Source of the DNA: Pseudocercospora fijiensis CIRAD86
Lineage: Eukaryota > Ascomycota > Dothideomycetes > Mycosphaerellales > Mycosphaerellaceae
Reading direction: 5' to 3'
DNA: 64,000 nt
Assembly (NCBI RefSeq): GCF_000340215.1
Contig: NW_006921538.1
Coordinates: 4,228,320 to 4,292,319, forward strand
Position numbers and translations under genes: made by a program. Shown piece after piece: positions 31,439-41,982 of this stretch. Position 1 is the stretch's first letter. Each line of letters starts with the position of its first letter. The notes under the pieces were generated by a model, which saw only the letters and a program-made list of their open reading frames with translations, was not told the origin of the DNA and did not search any database.

Positions 31439-32488
31439 TCAACCCCTACGCCGTTTCCTCTCAAGGTCTAGCAGCCCCCAACGATAGTAGCATGGTCTAA
31501 TACAAGGAAGCAAGAACCGCAAATCGTCTCCCACATACTCCAAGCCGATGCTGTCCGCCCGGTCGACCATCTCTTCAAACCCAAGGACCGGCATTGTCTC
31601 AATCTGATTTCGCTCCTCATCTAACGTAGGAGCGATGACCCCATTGATTCGAAGCATCTCAAGCCACGTTGGAACCCGTCCACTTGGCCTCATAATGCTC
31701 TGCACGTCTCCGAATCGCAGAGTGGTAGTACCATTCGCCAAGCCAAGTCGCGAGTGAACCCACCCACCTCCGAACCGACCTTCGGTGCGGCGTCGAACGA
31801 GAGAGACTGAGTTGCTTGGTGGTGAAGTCAAGCACATGTCTTGAAAGTAAGCTGGAGCTTCGTCCTCTACAGACTTCCCAGGCCTCAATGAAATGAATCC
31901 CTGCTCTGCTTGCGTAGTCATGTCCCAGCAGGAATCAATGTCAGGGCGCAAGATCAGGGGATTGATCTCAATGAGCTCTCTTACCATAAGTCTGGCGGTA
32001 TCAAAGCTCAGATTGATTTGCTCTTGCAATGAGAGGCGATCGTTAGCGAGCCCGATAAGGCTTTTCCCCAAAATTCCCAAGACGCCTTCCTCCTTATCGA
32101 TGAGGACATACTGCGGTTCGCGAGTATCTGGGCGCAGAAACATGGTTTCTTGAAGCTCATGATCAATCGTGCTTTTGAACGGCGTGTTGACCCGACGCCG
32201 GGGAAGGAGTTCTCGCGGCGTCAGAAAATTCAGTGTTCGATGCCGGATTTGGGGATCGGACAGAATCTTCTCCAGACCAGAAGTTCTGTACGTGCCGTGC
32301 CTTATGAGTGTGTTTATGATGTCGACGTGCAGATCCAACGCGTTGCTGATACCGACGTGACTTGGCGCGAGAATGAAGTCGGAATCAACTGGAATTTGAT
32401 AGATGGCAGCAACGGAGCTCATGGCGTCTTCGGCAGAAGCGATAATGTCGCTAACAGTAACTCCATCATCGTTGCTGACTCCTTCCAT
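31439..32488 (-). CDS. F-box-like protein of a lineage-expanded fungal family
   Basis: ATG at 32488, single exon, 349 residues. A segment near residues 85-120 (TPRELLPRRRVNTPFKSTID, then ETMFLRP) matches the pattern 'ELL..RRV...W...ID.S..L...LFL.P' seen after the F-box helix in this fungal family. The adjacent gene at 32546 has a clearer copy. F-box proteins recruit substrates to SCF ubiquitin ligases. The typical N-terminal F-box helices are weak here, so the call rests on the paralogue. The C-terminal half has no known domain. Confidence 0.55.
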   Translation of the reverse strand: MEGVSNDDGVTVSDIIASAEDAMSSVAAIYQIPVDSDFILAPSHVGISNALDLHVDIINTLIRHGTYRTSGLEKILSDPQIRHRTLNFLTPRELLPRRRVNTPFKSTIDHELQETMFLRPDTREPQYVLIDKEEGVLGILGKSLIGLANDRLSLQEQINLSFDTARLMVRELIEINPLILRPDIDSCWDMTTQAEQGFISLRPGKSVEDEAPAYFQDMCLTSPPSNSVSLVRRRTEGRFGGGWVHSRLGLANGTTTLRFGDVQSIMRPSGRVPTWLEMLRINGVIAPTLDEERNQIETMPVLGFEEMVDRADSIGLEYVGDDLRFLLPCIRPCYYRWGLLDLERKRRRG

Positions 32489-32545
32489 TACAGTTGAAAG
32501 CGAGCCAGGCAGCTTATCTTTAGTATTCCAATTGTTAGAAGTATC

Positions 32546-33045
32546 CTAACTGAGAACCACTTCCTTGACAGGCGGGAATGTAATGAACATCCGGGCGACA
32601 CTCGAGTCCAGCTTAGCGTTCAACATGGCCTGGTCGATATTCAGAGCGGCATGATTGTACTGATGTGCCTTTTGGAAGACGTCCCGCTCGCGTCCCGGCT
32701 TGAAGAAAAGCGGATTGCCAACAACGCCCTTCCGCACCTCGATCGACCAGCTCTGCTCTTCGGGTGTATAGGCTTCGCACTCGCCGGCAGCCAGATCGAT
32801 AGTGCGTTTGCTTCGTCTGCAATCGACCAGCAGATGGGGCGGCGAGTCCATAGCAGAGCGTAGAAAGAGCTTTTGGTGAATGCTTAGAGAATTGTCGATT
32901 GTGTTTCGCCATTCCTTCGAGACGCGTCGATTGATAAGTAATTCCTTCATTGGCAGGCGTAGGATGACATTTTCCGCCAGCTCAGCGATGCTGAAGAGAC
33001 GCTGCGCTGTCTTGACGAGCGGACTCGAGATAATAGCGGTGCTAT
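32546..33045 (-). CDS. F-box-like protein (start exon unresolved)
   Basis: The reading frame contains an F-box pattern: AELAENVILRLPMKELLINR followed by RVSKEWRNTID and LFLRSAM, then a Ser/Glu-rich body ending at 32546. Upstream of about 33035 the frame has no ATG but a possible 3' splice site (CACCATAG), so a first exon lies further right, perhaps starting at the ATG near 33332. Tandem neighbour and paralogue of the gene at 31439-32488, same strand. It probably acts as a substrate adaptor of a cullin ligase. Length is short (about 165 residues visible), so it may be truncated. Confidence 0.6.
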
Positions 33046-33398
33046 GGTGTGGATATTGGTTAACAGGCTTTCTGTCGGCGGCGAAGGTGTAGATTCTCTA
33101 CGATTATGTCGTACGAGAGCGCTCCTGGTCTGGATAATCCGAAACGGGCGTCAGTCGAGGTACTGGAGATGGCAAATATGTCCGACTCCCTGGGATAGTT
33201 CACCTACCAGTAGCAGAGTGAATTGCACAACAGGAATCACCATTGATCGGGAAACGGTTGCCTTCTTTCGCCGTGGTGAAGTTGAGATAGGAAAGAGATG
33301 TCAGATCTTCGAGGACGTAGAGAAGCCGACATGCTGAGACGTGACAAGGGAGGAAAAGCTTAATTAGGCTCTTGCAGCTGAAGGCTTGGCACGGCGTT

Positions 33399-33560
33399 TG
33401 TCAGGGTCCACTCGCGGCTTCACTTTCACAAATATTCTTTGTTGAACTGCTTATAAGGAGTGTGAACTTAGTGGATAATCTACCCAAACTACGATTGTGA
33501 GAGGGCTTATATCTCTCCGAGTGTTTGCTACACGATTGCTACTGTAGTTTATGTAAGACA
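33399..33560 (-). mobile_element. Possible LTR (Copia-like) with adjoining polypurine tract
   Basis: On the minus strand a G-rich tract just above 33560 is followed by TGTCTTACATAAAC and the segment ends TGACA, giving TG...CA termini over 162 bp. It includes a TATA-like GAGATATAAG. This resembles the polypurine tract and 3' LTR of a Copia-type retrotransposon. The minus-strand frame at 33549-33824 would be the last part of the internal region. No second LTR is seen, so it is a fragment. The call is pattern-based and uncertain. Confidence 0.4.
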
Positions 33561-33869
33561 CTCCCCCCCGCTCGAGTATACCTTTGGATCCCCACCTTGC
33601 TCGAGACTGGCTGAACCCCCCCAAGGTAACTCTGGGTCAGCCTTTATGCTGTCGAAGATTTTGCCAAATGTAATACGGCGAAGGGGTTTGGTGCCGACCT
33701 TGTTTGCAGGGTGTGTGCATGGGCTTGGCACGTGAAACCGCGATTCAGAATTTCCGTAACCGCCATTTGGGAAAAGCCCTGATTCGCTTCTCCAACTCGT
33801 ATAGACGGGTCGAGTGATGTGCAACCAGTGAGCAGAGATGGCTGTGGCAACTCACTCGTCCTTTGTCTA

Positions 33870-34085
33870 ACCTTGACAGAGTAACAAATGCATTGTCTTC
33901 CTATAGTCTAACAAAGACTCTCCACGATGAGATTCACTAGGCCTAGTCCTCAACAGAGATGGAAAATAGCATTGTCTTTCCATACTCTAATAGAGAATCT
34001 CCACAATGAGATGCAGGCCTGATCCTGATTCTGAGAGGGTAACAATTACATTATCTTTATACAAACTACCAAAGACTCTCAACAC
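33870..34085. repeat. Three degenerate tandem copies of a 60-90-bp A/T-rich unit
   Basis: The phrases GTAACAAATGCATTGTCTT, CATTGTCTTTCCATACTCTA and GTAACAATTACATTATCTTT, each followed by GACTCTC- or GAATCTC-type sequence, mark three diverged copies. They end about 120 bases before the gene at 34204 and lie in its promoter region. Confidence 0.5.
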
Positions 34086-34203
34086 TTAAAAGGCTGGTAT
34101 TCCCAACTGAGAGATAGACCAAAGCTACTCCAAGATCGCACCAAACAACGCTGAAGCAAAACACAACCAACACGAACTATCCAAAATACTTCCACATCGG
34201 AAA

Positions 34204-34881
34204 ATGTCCGCACTCGCTCATCTTCCAGGCGAGATCCGCAACCGAATCTACGGATTCGCCCTCCCGGCAAAGGAGGTCTACACACTGCAGTATCCTCGGG
34301 TCAGCGGTGGTTCAGACCTACCTGACAACGCTATATTCGGCCTTGACCGACAGATTCGCCACGAAGCGCTCACATTCCACTATCCGGACTCGAAGATCAT
34401 CGTCGAACCCCGTCCGGGATTCATTCTTCATCAAATTCCACGCTGCCTGAGCCAACTCCCTTTCGATGTGCTCAAGGTTGCAAAGGAGATTGAAGTTAAA
34501 ATGGAGATCCTACCACCACTTGAATGGACGCGTTGGTGGCCAGGCATCCTACTTCAACTGAGCTTCACAGTCACCGCGGAAGGCCTCTACATCTCTCGTG
34601 CTTACTATCGTTCAACATCAGAGGCGCACCACAACAACGGACGCACCCTGAGCGCTGCTGGAAATGCCGAACTGCGAACATACATCGACGAACAGGTAAG
34701 GAATATGGAGGAACTGATGCTGACAAGACTCCAAGGCAGAGACATGGAGAAGGCTACGGATTCTCCGCGGATTTCCATCGATTTCCCTATAGTGGAACCA
34801 CAAGGGCCGTGGGACCATAACGCTCTTAGGCCACAGCGCATGACTCCCTACATTCGCTCCTCTAGAATTGGGGCGCGCTGA
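34204..34881 (+). CDS. Fungal 'LPxEIRN-IY' (2EXR-type) family protein
   Basis: ATG at 34204 (GGAAAATGTC) opens 225 residues. The N-terminus LAHLPGEIRNRIYGFALPAK is the hallmark of a very large family in filamentous ascomycetes, distantly F-box-like, with unknown molecular role. The body continues with FGLDRQIRHEALTFHY, also typical (LLRVNRQIRxEAxxxFY). The C-terminal 90 residues are hydrophilic. Single exon, intact, no membrane segment; probably a cytosolic or nuclear adaptor-like protein. Confidence 0.75.
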   Translation: MSALAHLPGEIRNRIYGFALPAKEVYTLQYPRVSGGSDLPDNAIFGLDRQIRHEALTFHYPDSKIIVEPRPGFILHQIPRCLSQLPFDVLKVAKEIEVKMEILPPLEWTRWWPGILLQLSFTVTAEGLYISRAYYRSTSEAHHNNGRTLSAAGNAELRTYIDEQVRNMEELMLTRLQGRDMEKATDSPRISIDFPIVEPQGPWDHNALRPQRMTPYIRSSRIGAR

Positions 34882-34889
34882 GTCTCAAC

Positions 34890-36090
34890 CTGAACTAAGC
34901 GACCGTCAATTACGTGTTGCACTCGATCTCTACAATTCAATTACAATGTTTGACTTTGCAAATAGAAGTTGTATCGAATGCGGCAGATCGCACCCTGAAA
35001 GTATAGCATCTAGTATTACGAGTTCACCGCGGCAAATGCCAACCAAAATATCCCATAACAAGCATAGTCCTCCACGTCCCGTTCTCTCAATATCAAACCT
35101 TTCCAAAACCATATCCCAACATAATAGATCAAGTAAGAGCTGAACACTGTGTAGAGATCAATACGCCAGCGAGCGAACGTTCCAAGGAGCATGCAAAAGG
35201 CACTTCTTGCGAGTTGAAGTTAGCAGAGAAGCCAGTCAGGAGAAATACCACCTTGATGCATCTTCTCCCCCGCCCTTTCAACTGTTGGGGTGCTCTGTTG
35301 AATGGTTTTGGACATGTGACTAGCGAAGAGACTTGAGTAGCAGACAGAATTTATCTTTCGGAGTCATTGCAAGTCTGAAAGCCCGCCGTGAGGAACGTCG
35401 TTCATTCGGAATCTTTCATGTTTTCTCGTGCTGTCGGAAAGCTCTGCTTGGTGTCCTACGACGCCTTGAAAGGAGAGAGAGCTACGCAGCCGAGCGAGAG
35501 CAAAGCCGCAGAAGCGCGGAACGAAGGGGCTTCCTATAGATTCATCCTCTTGTGTGTCGAGATGCTTCGCTGGAGAAGCTGAGGGACATTGAGACGATGT
35601 AGAGCTGGGTCGCAGGGACACTCTATCATGCTGGGAAAGTCAGCCAAGAGAACTTAGATTTGAGGTTTGCCTCTTTGCTCCTCGTCTCGACTCGCTAGTC
35701 AGTATCTGACATATGTAGTTGGAAAAGCTCCATAGCGCGCAGAGAGAGAGAGCAGTTCAGAGGAGTCAAGAGTGCTACAAAAGAGAGGTAGCATAAGATA
35801 GATGTCTTCCTCACTTCCTATTCAGTCTCTGGTAATCGAGCTTGGCCGTATCGGGCTGAGGAACAACTAAACACCAGAAGTGGAGTCTGCCGGGAACAGC
35901 AGCGTTATTCAAGTCAACGAAGAGATATTGCCCTAAGCCTCCGCCTCTTCGCTCCTCCTCCTAACTCTGCTGATCGAGGTTGGGCACATTGACCTCAAAT
36001 GGAGTTGGGAAGTAGCGAGGGAGCATACTCCACGGAAGCCGGAGACGGGAACGACCTCGGTCAAAGAGAAGGGCCACAATTGGTGTGCTT
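34890..36090. other. No convincing gene
   Basis: Between the LPxEIRN gene and the 126-bp duplication there are only short overlapping frames and a GA-rich patch at 35745-35800. Confidence 0.4.
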
Positions 36091-36097
36091 TGCCACT

Positions 36098-36352
36098 TCT
36101 TGTCACTCTGCTGATGGTATTGGACATGTTCATCTGAGTAAGAGCTGAAGAACAGGGAGACAGGTCTTGATAGGAGTCGGCGGCGGCAAAGAATCCAGCC
36201 AAGAGAGGGACCACAGCTGACATTCTTTGTCATTTGTTGTCACCCCGCTGATGGTACTGGACATATCCAACCGAGTGAGAGCTGAAGAACAGAGAGACAG
36301 GTCTTGATGGGAGTCATCGGCGGCAACGTGGCCAGCCAAGAGAAGTATCATT
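36098..36352. repeat. Tandem duplication, about 126 bp, two copies
   Basis: The two copies share CTGATGGTATTGGACAT (CTGATGGTACTGGACAT in the second), GAGCTGAAGAACAG and AGACAGGTCTTGAT in the same order, about 125 bases apart. The array lies immediately downstream of the RNase H gene stop. Confidence 0.75.
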
Positions 36353-36380
36353 ATCAGCGTGCTCCCTCACGCAAAGTCGC

Positions 36381-37013
36381 TCATCTAAAAAACTTGTAAT
36401 GCTCCTCCCAAACAAAGAAGGAGTCCGACCAGGACGCACCGAACTGCTCGCACGCTTGAGAGGCCACACCGGCCCAGTGATCTGCCATGCCGTTTCCCGC
36501 AGATGTGTAATGGTCACTATGACCCTGAACGTAGGTCAAGCTCACTTGCTTGCCCATCTCCTCCAGCCCCCGAATTCTCTCCAAAATCGTGCGCTTGAGA
36601 GGGTCGCTGCTTGGTGTCGCGCTCTGGCGCAGAGAGCGGACGGCAGCCAGCGCGTTCAGGCAGTCTGACCTGATGGTGAAGTGGTCGAAGTCGCTCTCAC
36701 GGGCGAGGCAGGCGACCAGTGCTGCGTTGATGCCGTGCAGCTCGGTGGTGTTGGGGTTTTGTATGCTCCCCAGAGCAAAAGCCCAGCAGTGCCATTTGCC
36801 TTCATCGCGGGAGAAGAGAGCGATGGCGCATCCGGCGTAAGGACCCCAAGGTCTCACCGATCCGTCCGAGAAGATTTGGAGCTCGCGCTCTGGTTGTTGT
36901 AGTGGTGGTGGCGGTTGTGGTTGTGACTGTGGCGGCGGCGGTGCGAACAGTTCTTGGAGTGTGTTGTCTCGAGCAGCAGAGAGGATGGCCGCGAGTGTGA
37001 GTGGTTGTGCCAT
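36381..37013 (-). CDS. Stand-alone RNase H-like protein
   Basis: ATG at 37013, single exon, 210 residues. After a Pro/Gln-rich N-terminus (about 45 residues) comes an RNase H fold with acidic active-site positions in order: Asp in LQIFSDGSV, Glu in NTTELHGINAAL, Asp in IRSDCLNAL and Asp in GNGMADHWAG, preceded by GHSDH. The set matches the D-E-D-D signature of enzymes that cut RNA in RNA-DNA hybrids. No reverse transcriptase is attached. It resembles the RNase H of non-LTR retrotransposon or plant-type proteins, so it may be a domesticated or captured domain; genuine RNase H1 would usually carry a hybrid-binding domain, absent here. Confidence 0.8.
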   Translation of the reverse strand: MAQPLTLAAILSAARDNTLQELFAPPPPQSQPQPPPPLQQPERELQIFSDGSVRPWGPYAGCAIALFSRDEGKWHCWAFALGSIQNPNTTELHGINAALVACLARESDFDHFTIRSDCLNALAAVRSLRQSATPSSDPLKRTILERIRGLEEMGKQVSLTYVQGHSDHYTSAGNGMADHWAGVASQACEQFGASWSDSFFVWEEHYKFFR

Positions 37014-37019
37014 CTTTCA

Positions 37020-38510
37020 GACACTGTGGCCTCTGGTGCTGCTGAAAAGAGAGAAGACTGTGAAGTTCGAATTAGTGTTTTGATACAATCGCCCGCAGCT
37101 CTACGCTAGGGGTCTTAGCCCCTGTCGACCGTTGAATTTGCCATGGACAGAGCAAGAACGATGTCGTCCCCCTCCTTTGCACTGCGGATTCGACACGCCA
37201 TTGATCACTCTTCTTCTATAGAATCATTAATCGAACATGGACCCCTTCAAAGGCAGCCATGTGCTTCTTCATCTACCAGGACCCTTCTACCGCTCGACGA
37301 AAATGCATCATTCCGCCCCGAAAGAACCATTGCGCTGTGTGCGTGCCGAATGACATCAATCCACTCGACGACAACATAAAGAACAGCACTTCCGACCTGT
37401 TCCGCAACGCCGGTTATGCTGAAATCTCAAGTCCGCTCGCAAGACCCCACCCTGGAACATTATGGGCCAGCAGCAGACAAAGGTAAATTTCCGATGTTTT
37501 TTGATCTGCGGAATGAAAGCAACACACTCGATCTCACAAATTTCTTAGTGCGCTGAACTATCTGCGCATCGCCTTGCGCTGCAAATCTGGCCATCCCTGG
37601 CACTTTACCCCTTTCGGAATGCCAAGGCGCATGTGAAACTTGGCAAGCGAGTCTTATGGTCCGGGCCATACGTTCCTTTTTACATCGATATAGATGACTT
37701 GAGCATCAAAGCGGTCATGACGCTGGGAAATTGCATGCATTTCTGGAGCTGCAGGTCCACCGCAATGCTCAAAACTCTATCCTAAGGCTGTCGACCTTGT
37801 ACACAGTCGAGTAATCAACCCATGTCAGGAGATGAGCAGAGACTGTATGGACATGTTATGACACGGCTTGGGTGTGTGCATGTCTCAGAAGGACCTCAGT
37901 CTGAAACCCGAACAAAACAGGTTTGCTCTGCCGCTTTGCATTAAAGACAATCCTGGTCTAACTTCAGATACATGTTTCTAGTCAGCGACAGAGCAAGACT
38001 TAGTTCTCCTTTGCTCTCCACGAAGCGCTATAATACACCCATGAGGAAAAATCGAGATGCGCGCAATCCATACATACCAGTACCCAACACCAGCTATACA
38101 CACGAACAGGACCAACACTATATAGAGTCTACACGGCCGCAACTATCCCAACCAGCTCATCCGCATCATGGATTGGACTGTTACGACTCCACTGATCAAC
38201 GGAAGGCCTCACCCTTCCCGCTTAGCCAGGCGTACTTTTGCGCAGCTTCAGGCTGATCTCATTCACTCAATCGATTGTTTTGATCTTGACGGCATGTCCC
38301 GAATCACGAGCGGAAATGAGGCTGCAACGCGTGCACTTCACTCGCGCTCCTCGTAACATCTGGACTGCCTGGGTTCAAAACCCTCATCTTACCAGAAATA
38401 CGTTTCTGCACCTTTGCTCGAAGTTGGCGTACAGCTGTTTCTTCGACTCTTGTGTCATTCAACCATCCTCTGACCCTTACAAGAACTTTTTCGACAGGCA
38501 TATTCCAACA
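37020..38510. other. No convincing gene
   Basis: Upstream of the RNase H gene and before the F-box-like pair. Short frames on the plus strand near 37237-37486 and 37972-38256 have no recognised domain. An inverted repeat (AGGGGTCTTAGCCCCT) lies near 37108. Confidence 0.4.
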
Positions 38511-38517
38511 ATCCACG

Positions 38518-39381
38518 ATGCCGAGACGCAAGGCTACGGTGTCAACCCGACGAACTGAACACGCGCAGCGACGCTCGTCACGAATCGCTGGGCTGAAGCG
38601 TGAAGAACCAGACACGGAGAAAGTCACCAACGGGACCAGGGCGACTCCCAGCTCTATCAAAACCACCAGCCAGGAAACCCAAGCTGTCGGACCAGTGACG
38701 CCGAATGGGTCAGATGCTTCTCAGAAGGTCTTCGGCGTGCCGGAGCTCTTGTCGATGATACTGGGCTATCTCGATCTTGCAAGCCTCGCGAGGCTCCTAC
38801 CAACGAACATCCTCTTCAACCATCAGGGGAGGAGCGCGCCACAGTTGAAGCCGATATGGTTTCTGTCGCCAACTCACGAGGAGCCAGTCCGGTACTGCGT
38901 GAGTCGCACGCAGGAGATTCGTCAGCTCGACGCTCTGTCGGGCGATGTAGCGCAAGCGAACGAAGAAGTCGTCGCTGTCTACCAGATCAATCCCATTCTG
39001 GAAGTACCCCCAGACGAGGACGCCATCGACTCGGCTTCCGAGCAGGAAAGGATCCTCTCGTTGGAAGGACACACAGACATCGAATTTCCATATCAGCTAG
39101 TCGACAGTTCGAGATGGATCAAGATTCGTGACATGCAACTCACCAAGCCAGCGATCCAGGACATACAGTTCAACTACGCGCCGGATGATGAAGATGCCGA
39201 GAAGGTGAACTTGGAAATCACTAACTCCAACGGCATCACCATTGGCAACATCATGAACAGCGTCGCGGCAAGAGGCGACGCTCCTAACACGCCGTTCCTC
39301 AAGGCTCGCTTGTGGCATCGTGATAGCTTGCTGCTGAGTTCGAAAGAGATGGAGACAATAGAGTCACTGGCACGGCATTAA
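38518..39381 (+). CDS. F-box-like protein, paralogue 1
   Basis: ATG at 38518 (CCACGATGCC) gives 287 residues in one exon; the frame is open further upstream but only from GTG. A basic N-terminus (PRRKATVSTRRTEHAQRRSS) could be a nuclear signal. Residues about 78-100 (VFGVPELLSMILGYLDLASL, then ARLLPTN) are an F-box-like helix pair. The C-terminal part contains VNLEITNSNGITIGNI, shared with the next gene (INVNVTNVNGVRIGDL). Tandem duplication with 39759-40712 is clear. Probable substrate adaptor for an SCF ligase. Confidence 0.65.
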   Translation: MPRRKATVSTRRTEHAQRRSSRIAGLKREEPDTEKVTNGTRATPSSIKTTSQETQAVGPVTPNGSDASQKVFGVPELLSMILGYLDLASLARLLPTNILFNHQGRSAPQLKPIWFLSPTHEEPVRYCVSRTQEIRQLDALSGDVAQANEEVVAVYQINPILEVPPDEDAIDSASEQERILSLEGHTDIEFPYQLVDSSRWIKIRDMQLTKPAIQDIQFNYAPDDEDAEKVNLEITNSNGITIGNIMNSVAARGDAPNTPFLKARLWHRDSLLLSSKEMETIESLARH

Positions 39382-39758
39382 GGAACATCCTTTCTGGATT
39401 CCGCCCAAACGAGTTGGGCAGGCCGATGCTGGTATGCATCACGCATGGGTTTCATTGGCGCAGCTCATGCAGACGATCACCATGGCCGAGATTCACCGGA
39501 CATACATAAGACGCCTTTCGAATGCCATGCTGTCTGGCCGCGGACGTCATGGAAAGCGTTGTGAACATTTTGCTTTGTTGCGATGGGACCCCACGTTCGG
39601 ACTAAGGGTGTCCAGGTTACACAATGCGAGCACTGGCACACAATGGGATTGTAAAAGATCGATGGAAAGTGAATCGGTGTTACCTTGCGATACCTTTACG
39701 AATTAAAAGCTCAGTTTTCCACACTTCTGGCCTCTCTCTCTCTTCACAGACTCTCTTA

Positions 39759-40712
39759 ATGAGCACACTGGATTACGACTCTCCACTTGAGACTCCCAAC
39801 GGTGTCACTCAACTCACGCATTTGGAAGCCAGCCTTGCATCATCACCCACTCACCGAAAAGAGACCTCCTCGACCATCAATATGAAGCAATCAGCTTCAG
39901 ACTTCCTGGCGGGCTCCGCCATCAAGAGAACCCGCACAGAGCCGCCGCCACAAGACAAGCACATGACAGAGGATCATCTCCAAGCTACAACAGCTGCAAG
40001 CAGTGTCACCAATACCGCTGAGCTTGTGGAGGAGATCCTTCTAAATCTCAGTCTGCATGATCTCGCGACGGCACTCCGGACCAACCACTTCTTTAGGAAC
40101 GTGGCGTTCGGATCAGTCAAGATCAAGCAAGCACTCTTCTTGCTCCCTGCAGCTGACGATGCCGTGCAGTATCTGGTTGACAGTTCCGAAGGTGAGATTG
40201 TCGCGATCGATTCGAAATCGCCTCCGCCAGCACTTAACGTGCATCAGACGATACTGACAGCGCACCTACTGAACCCTGTTCTCAAGATTGACCAGAGCAA
40301 GCCTACCAATACTCCTCATGCATGCAGCTACCTCAAACACGAAGACAAGATCACGTACGGCAGACACATCCTCCTACCGTACCACGCCTACGCCCAATCG
40401 AACCTTCGAGACATGCTCGTCCTCCAGCCGCCAGTCTCGCATCTCAGCTTCACAGCCAAGCCTGACCCAAGTGGCCCCGTCATCAATGTTAACGTTACTA
40501 ACGTCAATGGCGTGAGAATTGGAGACTTAGTCCAAGCAGTCATGCACACAGGAATGGTTGGGAACCTGCAGTTCCTCGCCGGTCTTCTTCGGGCCAATGG
40601 TGTTTGCATGGCTACTTCAGAAGAACTCAGCCAGCTTGCAAGTATGGTGGGTAAGTGCTGTCCTATGGGAAAGAAGTTCATACGTGAAGCTCCTGGACGT
40701 AGCACTGCCTGA
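39759..40712 (+). CDS. F-box-like protein, paralogue 2
   Basis: Start chosen at ATG 39759, giving 317 residues; an earlier in-frame ATG at 39624 would add 45 residues that do not resemble the paralogue. After a Ser/Thr-rich N-terminus comes TAELVEEILLNLSLHDLATA with LRTNHFFRNV and KQALFLLP, the F-box region. The C-terminal block INVNVTNVNGVRIGDLVQAV matches paralogue 1. A possible donor GTAAGT near 40649 hints that the true last exon may differ from the frame ending at 40712. Confidence 0.65.
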   Translation: MSTLDYDSPLETPNGVTQLTHLEASLASSPTHRKETSSTINMKQSASDFLAGSAIKRTRTEPPPQDKHMTEDHLQATTAASSVTNTAELVEEILLNLSLHDLATALRTNHFFRNVAFGSVKIKQALFLLPAADDAVQYLVDSSEGEIVAIDSKSPPPALNVHQTILTAHLLNPVLKIDQSKPTNTPHACSYLKHEDKITYGRHILLPYHAYAQSNLRDMLVLQPPVSHLSFTAKPDPSGPVINVNVTNVNGVRIGDLVQAVMHTGMVGNLQFLAGLLRANGVCMATSEELSQLASMVGKCCPMGKKFIREAPGRSTA

Positions 40713-41767
40713 TGTGGAAGAAGTCTGTCGTTTGACGATTCGCTGGCCAGGTTGGTAGCTGAGATGAGTGGTGAAAGAGCAATGCTAGACACTGGTATAA
40801 AGCAGTTCAAAACTGACGACTCGCTGAAATTAGATACATTGGCAGACTTTGGTTTTCTGGCGTCGCCGTTGGCGTTCAACGACTTCCATAGCATGATTTT
40901 GGCTTTTAAACAGCTGCAAAACGGTATTTAGCAGTGGGAAATTTCCCAAGAGACAAGACTCTATAGATTCAATAATCTCATCCTCTTTTTTGTTAAAATG
41001 AAAAGCCTTACGGCGACAAATGAAGTCTTTCTAGGCATAAAATGCTCTATAATAGGCGCTGTTCTAAAGTAGATAAGGATTGCCGAGCGAAGCGAGACCT
41101 AAGGGAAAGAACAGTTAAGGCAAGGTAGCAAGGCAAGAGTCACGTCCGGGGATATTTTAATTTCTACTATAAAGAAAGGCGAAATAATATCGTAGTAGCG
41201 GTTCCTTAGATTAAACCCCCGGCGAAAGCTCTGCTCGTAATATTAAGTATATAACAACTTCCGACTGTTCTTCTACTTAGCTCCTAAATAGACAACGCCT
41301 TCGTATCCTCGTCGGAAGCATATCGAATGCTTCGGCTTATATGTATTTACTTCGCTTCGCTCCGACAATAGTATACGACGTTATAAGCTCTCGTAAATTA
41401 GCTACTAGAGTACGTAAAACCGCACGGACTATATTTATAAGCGAAAGCATATTTTAGTTTTAAACTTCCGTACTAGTAAACTAAAAGATTCTTCGTCTCT
41501 CGCTTACTATAGCTCGAAACGCTAAAGCTAAACGATAAAGTAATAATCCCCTAGAATAGTATACTAACTACTAGCCGACGTCGGCGGTCTACTAGTAGAG
41601 AGTAATATTAATTAAGTATATTAATTATCCGACTCCTATAGTCTATAGGCGACTCGATATAAATACCTATAGCGACGCGTAAGAGAACTAAAGAGGTATA
41701 GACGCCTCGCCGCTTACTATGCTATATTTAATACTATTAAGCTACTGAAGGACGGAAACCAAAACCA

Positions 41768-41902
41768 CTACCACCACCTGCAGTAATAGTATAGGCCACC
41801 GAGGGTAACATGACCCATAGCAATATGGGCAGCCATGTTTAGCATGATAGGATGACAAGACGGTTGCTCAGGCTGATGACCAGAGCCCTGCAACATAGGC
41901 AT
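41768..41902 (-). CDS. 44-codon ORF in an unmutated island inside RIP-like DNA
   Basis: ATG at 41902 opens a 44-residue frame ending TAG at 41768, with His/Met/Gln-rich sequence (MPMLQGSGHQPEQPSCHPIM) and a C-terminal Tyr/Trp cluster. It has a TATA-like box 70-80 bases upstream and a CCAAT-type motif (ATTGG on the minus strand) further up. The island of roughly 280 bases stands out from the surrounding TA-rich DNA. Whether it is translated is unknown; it could be a remnant of an older gene or a tiny gene under selection. Confidence 0.3.
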   Translation of the reverse strand: MPMLQGSGHQPEQPSCHPIMLNMAAHIAMGHVTLGGLYYYCRWW

Positions 41903-41969
41903 TGTGGAAGTGTGACATGAACAATGTGCTGTACGAGGTTGGTACTCTATCTACAATGCAGAAGGAGGC

Positions 41970-41982
41970 CTCTTATATAGGC
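41970..41982 (-). promoter_or_regulatory. TATA-like box upstream of the island ORF
   Basis: CCTATATAAGAG on the minus strand lies about 70-80 bases upstream of the ATG at 41902, a plausible core promoter position for a fungal gene. Confidence 0.35.
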
